Below the pieces are notes generated by a model that was not told the DNA's origin, made no database searches, and worked only from the letters and a program-made list of their open reading frames with translations. Position numbers and translations under genes: made by a program. A DNA stretch of 9,954 nt from CAYWBI01 sp964456445 (GTDB lineage: Bacteria; Calditrichota; Calditrichia; Calditrichales; J004): the NCBI GenBank assembly GCA_964456445.1, contig CAYWBI010000145.1, positions 1-9,954 on the forward strand, read 5' to 3'. Of the stretch, positions 5,885-9,954 are shown one piece after another (the stretch's first letter is position 1; each line of letters begins with the position of its first letter).

Positions 5885-8434
5885 ATGTATGGTTTAAAAC
5901 AATTATTTTTGTTTTTTTTGTTTGTGCCTTTTCTCGGCCAGGCGCAAATGGGCGATGTATCAACTTTTCAAACAGAACAAGATACGTTAAATGAAAAGCC
6001 GGGTTTTGTTGCGGATAAGAGCGCGGAACAATTATTTTCATCACATAATTTATATAACCCGTTTATTCTCACTTCAAAAGCTATCGAAACCCTGCCGGTA
6101 AGAGGCATAAAAAACATGCTGGCCGTCCAACCCGGAATAAACCTTCAGGACGGAGCGCTGCATTTTCGCGGTGGATTGGGCAATGACGTGGGCTACTTTT
6201 TAAACGGCGTTCAGACAAATGCCCCGGACGGTAAAAACCTGATTTACTTCATCCCGGAAGCGTTGGATGATTTACAGATTTACACCGGCGGGTTTTCGGC
6301 CCACTTTGGCAATGCCGCGGCTGGTATGGTAAGAGGCCGCCTTCGCACGGGAGGTGATAAGCTTAAAATGGCTGTTAATGTTTTCAGCGATCAGGTGGCC
6401 GCGGAGGGACAATCGTTTTTAAATACCTACTCTTATCAAAACCGGATTTTAGCGGCCACCATTGGCGGACCGTTGTTTAGCCAGCGTTCACGTTTTTTCC
6501 TTGCTTATGAGAACGCGTACCTTGGCGATAACGTGGTCCGTTTTAGCAAAGGTTTTCAATTTAACGGCCTGAAAGACATCAATCCCGTTAATATGGGCAA
6601 CAATAATAACTTGTACCGGATCAGCTACCCCGATGGCTTTACCCCTGGAAACGCACTCGAACGGCAGGCGCTTAATGCCTCATATTTGTATGATTTCGGT
6701 TCACAAAAATTAAAAATAAGCGGGGCCTACACCGGCACACGAACCTATATTGACCGGGAGCCCTGGTTAAATATCCTGCGTGACCGGAAATATTACGAGG
6801 ACGAAACGGCCTATTTAATATCGGCGGCGCTAACCGGCACACTGTTCAAAAACATTTCTTATCACGCACAGTTTAGTTTCATGGATTATCAACAGGAAAG
6901 CGGCGACAGTTATTTAGGCCATAACTGGCATGCCTGGTACGACAGCGCCGCCGTAAACGTGCCCGGCGCCTACAAAAACGCCTGGCAGCCAAGCCAGAAC
7001 CATATTTTTAACGGGATCCCCTTTGCCCGCAAGGGGCAACCCTTTGATTCTTATCAAAAACAACACAAACAACAACTTTCTGTAAGAATAAACTTTGGCT
7101 ACACACTTAGTAAAACCCACAAGATCAACGCCGGTGTGGAAATGGCAAAGTACAGCCTTAGCCTGTTCAATATCGCTCCATCGGTTATGCTTTTTGCGGC
7201 AGACCCGGCTTTTGGACAATCAATTGGCAGAACGACTTATGGCAGTATAAAAGACGTGCCGGTGAAAACCTGGGCGTTATTTGTTGGGCAGAACTATGGA
7301 TATGACGTCTATGGCAACAAGATCAGCGGCAAAAAGGAATATGCCCCCGGCCTGGTCAGCAATGGCCCGGCCCAGCCATTTTATAGCGCCGTTTTTCTGG
7401 AGGATGCGTCAAGTTGGGGCGGAATCAACATCAATGCCGGTATGCGTATCAATTATCTCGCCAGTAAAAGCCGTACACTAAAAAACCCGGCAAACCCTGC
7501 ATTCGATCGCATAACGGGTAAGATATTGGACAGCGAATGGCGAACGGTAGATGCAAGAACCCGCTTTAACCCACGGATTGCACTAAATTATTCTCTCTTC
7601 GACGGATTTTATATTTTCGGTAAATATGGCGCCTATTCTCAAATGCCCGTTTTTTCCTTTTATGACGAAATCCCGCAGGAGTCAAAGAATTTTGAAGCAG
7701 GCGTACAAACATCATTTTTTAAAAAAATGGCCGTCCGCTTAAACTATCATCATACATCTTATGATTATTCTGCGATGGGCATCTACAAAGTAAACGGATT
7801 TGATTTTCTGCTTAATGCCAACCCCTTTTATGGTTTAAATACACAGATGAGTTATAGCTTGCAAAATTTTGATAACACAAGCTTCTTTATTAAAAATAGC
7901 GCGCATATCGCCTTAAATTACTTTTTTAACCCGGACCGTTTTGGCGCGGCGCTTGGGAACACCAGGATAAACCTTTTATTTTCATATAACAGCGGGCATG
8001 ATTTCTTAAAAGTCAGCACACCACCTGGCGGTCAGACTGATCCCTATACCGGCGGAATAGACTATCTGTTGAACTCGGCCTCTGCGATTGGACTGGGCAT
8101 CTCCGATACGCCGGCAAATTATAATCTGGATTTGTACCTGGCGAAAAGTTTTCGGTTTTTCGATCGTCTAAGCGCCACCTTTTACTTGCGGGTTAACAAT
8201 CTATTGAATACAAAAAATGTGGTTAATGTTTATCCGCGCAGCGGAACAGCAACCGATGACGGCTATCTGTCCGATCCATCCTCCCAATATAGTGTATCCA
8301 AATATGGCCAGGCCTATGTGGACATGTACAAGGCGATAAATATTGAAAACGGCGGGGCCTACAAAAGCGTTACCGGACAAGAACTGTTTGGCCGGCCGAG
8401 ACAAATTTTCTTTGGGCTGAATTTTAACTACTAA
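5885..8434 (+). CDS. TonB-dependent receptor-like outer-membrane protein
   Basis: This is a predicted TonB-dependent receptor of 849 residues that would import or bind an unknown ligand at the outer membrane. It has a signal peptide (hydrophobic 7-17) with likely cleavage after GQA at 18-20. The plug domain, about 61-157, includes ETLPVRGIKNMLAVQPGI, LHFRGG (92-97), YFLNGVQ (104-110) and IYTGGFSAHFGNAAAGMV (132-149), matching the usual GG..A.YG....G pattern. The remainder has long beta-barrel strands and ends LFGRPRQIFFGLNFNY, with a terminal aromatic residue. Unlike many FCB receptors it has no N-terminal carboxypeptidase-regulatory-like domain, and I find no convincing TonB box in the short stretch at 21-60. 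No SusD-like or ligand-specific gene is adjacent, so the substrate cannot be inferred. AAGGGGG precedes the ATG by 6 nt. Confidence 0.88.
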   Translation: MYGLKQLFLFFLFVPFLGQAQMGDVSTFQTEQDTLNEKPGFVADKSAEQLFSSHNLYNPFILTSKAIETLPVRGIKNMLAVQPGINLQDGALHFRGGLGNDVGYFLNGVQTNAPDGKNLIYFIPEALDDLQIYTGGFSAHFGNAAAGMVRGRLRTGGDKLKMAVNVFSDQVAAEGQSFLNTYSYQNRILAATIGGPLFSQRSRFFLAYENAYLGDNVVRFSKGFQFNGLKDINPVNMGNNNNLYRISYPDGFTPGNALERQALNASYLYDFGSQKLKISGAYTGTRTYIDREPWLNILRDRKYYEDETAYLISAALTGTLFKNISYHAQFSFMDYQQESGDSYLGHNWHAWYDSAAVNVPGAYKNAWQPSQNHIFNGIPFARKGQPFDSYQKQHKQQLSVRINFGYTLSKTHKINAGVEMAKYSLSLFNIAPSVMLFAADPAFGQSIGRTTYGSIKDVPVKTWALFVGQNYGYDVYGNKISGKKEYAPGLVSNGPAQPFYSAVFLEDASSWGGININAGMRINYLASKSRTLKNPANPAFDRITGKILDSEWRTVDARTRFNPRIALNYSLFDGFYIFGKYGAYSQMPVFSFYDEIPQESKNFEAGVQTSFFKKMAVRLNYHHTSYDYSAMGIYKVNGFDFLLNANPFYGLNTQMSYSLQNFDNTSFFIKNSAHIALNYFFNPDRFGAALGNTRINLLFSYNSGHDFLKVSTPPGGQTDPYTGGIDYLLNSASAIGLGISDTPANYNLDLYLAKSFRFFDRLSATFYLRVNNLLNTKNVVNVYPRSGTATDDGYLSDPSSQYSVSKYGQAYVDMYKAINIENGGAYKSVTGQELFGRPRQIFFGLNFNY

Positions 8435-8453
8435 GGCCTCTGAAAAAAATATG

Positions 8454-8536
8454 AAAAATGGGATTTTTGCTTGTTGCCCCTGAACGGGGGGTGCGGTAAA
8501 AATCAAAGTTTTGTCACCATGTCCCGTTTAGGGCAT
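8454..8536 (+). other. Leader region with competing hairpins before the DUF302 gene
   Basis: ATTTTT (8463-8468) can pair with AAAAAT just upstream (8454-8459, 3-nt loop) or with AAAAAT downstream (8498-8503). In the second arrangement it encloses a CCCC-TGAAC-GGGG hairpin (8477-8489). A second small hairpin, ATG(T)CCC-GTTTA-GGGCAT, covers 8519-8536. The segment CCCTGAACGGG (8478-8488) can also pair along its whole length with CCCGTTTAGGG (8523-8533), with one G-T pair. The alternatives exclude each other. No U-run follows, so a classical terminator is not shown. It may end receptor transcripts or act in the DUF302 leader. Confidence 0.35.
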
Positions 8537-8574
8537 CATAACAAAATCATATTATCAAACGACAAGGAGACCAC

Positions 8575-8958
8575 ATGTCATACTATTATTCAAAAAGAGT
8601 AATCGGCACCTTCAAAGCCGTAATCGACAAAGTAAGGGCCGCGTTAAAAGAAGAAGGCTTTGGAGTGCTGACGGAGATCGACGTAAAGGCCACACTTAAG
8701 AAAAAGATCGATGTGGAGTTTAAGCCCTACATCATTCTCGGCGCCTGCAACCCCGCATTTGCCTATAAGGCGCTCAGCGCAGAAGACAAAATCGGAGCCA
8801 TGCTGCCCTGCAACGTGATTGTCATTGATCAGGGGGATGCAATCGAAGTGGCCGCGGTTGAACCGGCGGCTTCCATGATGGCCGTGGAAAATGAAGCGCT
8901 GGACAGCATCGCCAAAAAAGTTACTGAAAAGCTTCACCAGGCAATCGACACCCTTTAA
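8575..8958 (+). CDS. DUF302 family protein
   Basis: This is a complete DUF302 protein of 127 residues. The family is widespread, small and cytoplasmic; its biochemical role is not settled. Hallmarks seen are the N-terminal strand YYYSKRV, a helix, EEGFGVLTEIDVKATLKKK (26-44), YIILGACNPAFAYKAL (52-67) and MLPCNVIVID (76-85). Cys58 in GACNP and Cys79 in LPCNV are the two conserved cysteines of the family. There is no signal peptide or membrane segment. The ribosome binding site AAGGAGA with 4 nt to the ATG is the strongest in the window, suggesting good expression. The gene stands 140 bp after the receptor gene behind a hairpin-rich leader and 292 bp before the dehydrogenase gene, so it is probably transcribed alone. 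Confidence 0.92.
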   Translation: MSYYYSKRVIGTFKAVIDKVRAALKEEGFGVLTEIDVKATLKKKIDVEFKPYIILGACNPAFAYKALSAEDKIGAMLPCNVIVIDQGDAIEVAAVEPAASMMAVENEALDSIAKKVTEKLHQAIDTL

Positions 8959-8992
8959 AAGCGAATATATCCGGGCCTCTAACTTCTTCCAG

Positions 8993-9056
8993 AGCTCCAT
9001 ATCCCCAAACGCTCATTCAGGGGATATGGGCAGATACATTCTGTGGGCCTGGAGCT
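8993..9056 (+). terminator. Hairpin cluster downstream of DUF302 gene, possible terminator
   Basis: A perfect 10-bp stem, CCATATCCCC (8997-9006) with GGGGATATGG (9020-9029) and a 13-nt loop, begins 38 nt after the DUF302 stop. A second hairpin, CAGA-TACAT-TCTG, lies at 9031-9043. The outer segments AGCTCC (8993-8998) and GGAGCT (9051-9056) can close both into a three-way shape. No T-run follows the main stem, so an intrinsic terminator is not proven; a 3' stabilising structure or a repeat element is equally possible. Confidence 0.35.
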
Positions 9057-9057
9057 G

Positions 9058-9174
9058 ATGAAATGGTCCGTTGGACTAAAGCCCCTTAAATTCTTAAGTT
9101 CGTTTTGTCCCTTGTTAATAACCGGGGCATTTGATGCTACTTACAAGTTTAAAATAATGAAAAATATTTTTTAG
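9058..9174 (+). repeat. Probable dispersed repeat with a 38-codon pseudo-coding frame
   Basis: This stretch is full of short inverted repeats: GGTCC-GTT-GGACT (9065-9077), CTTAA-ATTC-TTAAG (9085-9098) and GCCCC (9081-9085) with GGGGC (9124-9128). From 9058 it reads open for 38 codons, with pieces MKWSVGLKPLKFL and ITGAFDATYKF. From memory, short 'hypothetical proteins' containing GLKP...GAFDATY-like strings recur in FCB genomes and come from an intergenic repeat. There is no ribosome binding site at the usual distance (GGAG lies only 3 nt before the ATG), so I do not call a gene. The 12-mer ATGCTACTTACA (9134-9145) recurs at 5857-5868. Confidence 0.45.
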
Positions 9175-9250
9175 ATATGATATACCGGGTACGTATGTCA
9201 TTTAAAACTCTTGAACCGGACACCATTGCTGTTCACTAAAGAAAGGCAAT

Positions 9251-9931
9251 ATGAGCTCAGAAAAATCCATAGTTATACTCGGTTACACCGGGGCTGTTGG
9301 AAAGGAAGTTGTACGCACCCTGCTACAATTAAAGTCTTTCCAAAAAATCACTTTGCTTGGCAGACACTTCATCAAAGAGTTTGAACATGAAAATGTCCGC
9401 CAATATCAAATCGACATTTTTGATCCCGCATCGTACCGGAATCTATTGGATTCCCATGAGTGCGCGATCTGCACATTGGGTGTTGGCCAACCATCCAAAA
9501 TATCAAAAGAAGACTTTGTCAAAATCGATCGCGATGCGGTATTGAATTTTGCCTCGGGCTGTAAACAGGCCGGAATAAAACATTTTGAACTTTTGGCCTC
9601 GGTAGGTTCAAATGCGCAATCCACTTCATATTATTTACGTACAAAGGGTGAATTGGAAGATGGCTTACGTGCGCTTCGGTTTGATCGTCTCAGTCTTTTC
9701 AGGCCATCCATGATCCTGACCCCATCCAACCGCTACGGCATTTCCCAGGGCATTTTGCTACGTTTATTTCCCATATTTAATCCGTTGCTTTTCGGCCCGC
9801 TGAACAAATACCGTGGCATCCCGGTCGAATTGCTTGGCTCGGCTATTGCCCGGAACGTATTCTGCAAAGGACAGGGGGAAGATGTTTTTTATTGGACAGA
9901 AATGATGGATTTAGCGCATGGCGGGAATTGA
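9251..9931 (+). CDS. TIP30/HTATIP2-like NAD(P)-binding atypical short-chain dehydrogenase
   Basis: This is a Rossmann-fold protein of 226 residues in the atypical short-chain dehydrogenase group that includes human HTATIP2 (TIP30). It is cytoplasmic and probably binds NADP(H); its substrate is unknown. The nucleotide-binding loop GYTGAVG is at 11-17, and LLGR follows the second strand with Arg38 placed to contact a nicotinamide-dinucleotide phosphate. CTLGVGQ lies near 75-81. The active-site region has Ser117 in LLASVGS and Tyr128-x-x-x-Lys132 in SYYLRTKGELE, the KGE-x-E pattern typical of TIP30-like proteins. SLFRPSMIL follows. Length is close to the family norm, so the protein looks complete. 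The ATG follows AAAGG by 5 nt. The gap upstream is 292 bp, so it probably has its own promoter. Confidence 0.88.
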   Translation: MSSEKSIVILGYTGAVGKEVVRTLLQLKSFQKITLLGRHFIKEFEHENVRQYQIDIFDPASYRNLLDSHECAICTLGVGQPSKISKEDFVKIDRDAVLNFASGCKQAGIKHFELLASVGSNAQSTSYYLRTKGELEDGLRALRFDRLSLFRPSMILTPSNRYGISQGILLRLFPIFNPLLFGPLNKYRGIPVELLGSAIARNVFCKGQGEDVFYWTEMMDLAHGGN

Positions 9932-9954
9932 AAGGCCCTGATTTTTGTTTAACA

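Noticed and set aside
6914..7219. 101-codon open frame on the minus strand
   Set aside because: It is wholly inside the receptor gene in antisense, with no recognisable motif and no upstream ribosome binding site of note.
8644..9000. 118-codon open frame on the minus strand
   Set aside because: It lies antisense to the well-supported DUF302 gene, has no family resemblance, and its Cys/His/Phe-rich composition is typical of a shadow frame.
9176..9181. TATGAT as a -10 box for the dehydrogenase gene
   Set aside because: No plausible -35 sequence lies 16-18 bp upstream, and such hexamers are common in this AT-rich stretch.
1..9954. CRISPR array, tRNA, rRNA, transposase or phage genes
   Set aside because: I found no regularly spaced direct repeats, no cloverleaf with a T-loop GTTCRA signature, and no coding region with such products.

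Overview
This window most likely comes from an FCB-group bacterium (Bacteroidota, Calditrichota or Ignavibacteria-like). The evidence is a GSCFA-family protein, a TonB-dependent receptor, a PorV/FadL-like outer-membrane barrel paired with a large lipoprotein, and lipoproteins and barrels with diderm export signals. Most genes have recognisable Shine-Dalgarno sequences, which is unusual for classic Bacteroidia and tilts me towards Calditrichota or a neighbouring lineage. That placement is an inference. I see no rRNA, tRNA, CRISPR array, transposase, integrase or phage gene.

Layout, left to right. Positions 1-241 hold an imperfect inverted repeat of a dispersed type. Positions 242-569 (minus) encode a small YCII-related protein whose first codons are out of frame with the rest. 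After an empty AT-rich gap comes a minus-strand two-gene unit: a 690-residue lipoprotein (2233-4311) followed, with a short overlap, by a 450-residue outer-membrane beta-barrel protein (891-2243). A 240-bp divergent intergenic region carries a strong inverted repeat and a repeated 13-mer. It separates that unit from a plus-strand GSCFA-family SGNH-like hydrolase (4560-5534), which ends in a good intrinsic terminator. After a 350-bp gap come a TonB-dependent receptor-like protein (5885-8434), a DUF302 protein with a strong ribosome binding site (8575-8958), and a TIP30/HTATIP2-like atypical short-chain dehydrogenase (9251-9931).

How the genes fit together. Much of the coding sequence (lipoprotein, barrel, receptor) belongs to the cell envelope. 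The lipoprotein and barrel genes overlap and are probably co-translated, so their products may work at the same outer-membrane site. The GSCFA gene shares their upstream region and may share regulation. The receptor, DUF302 and dehydrogenase genes are separated by 140-290 bp of hairpin-rich sequence, so I treat them as separate transcription units. No defence, secretion or biosynthetic system is evident. The best candidates for something undescribed are the lipoprotein/barrel pair with its palindromic control region, and the small repeat elements in the gaps.
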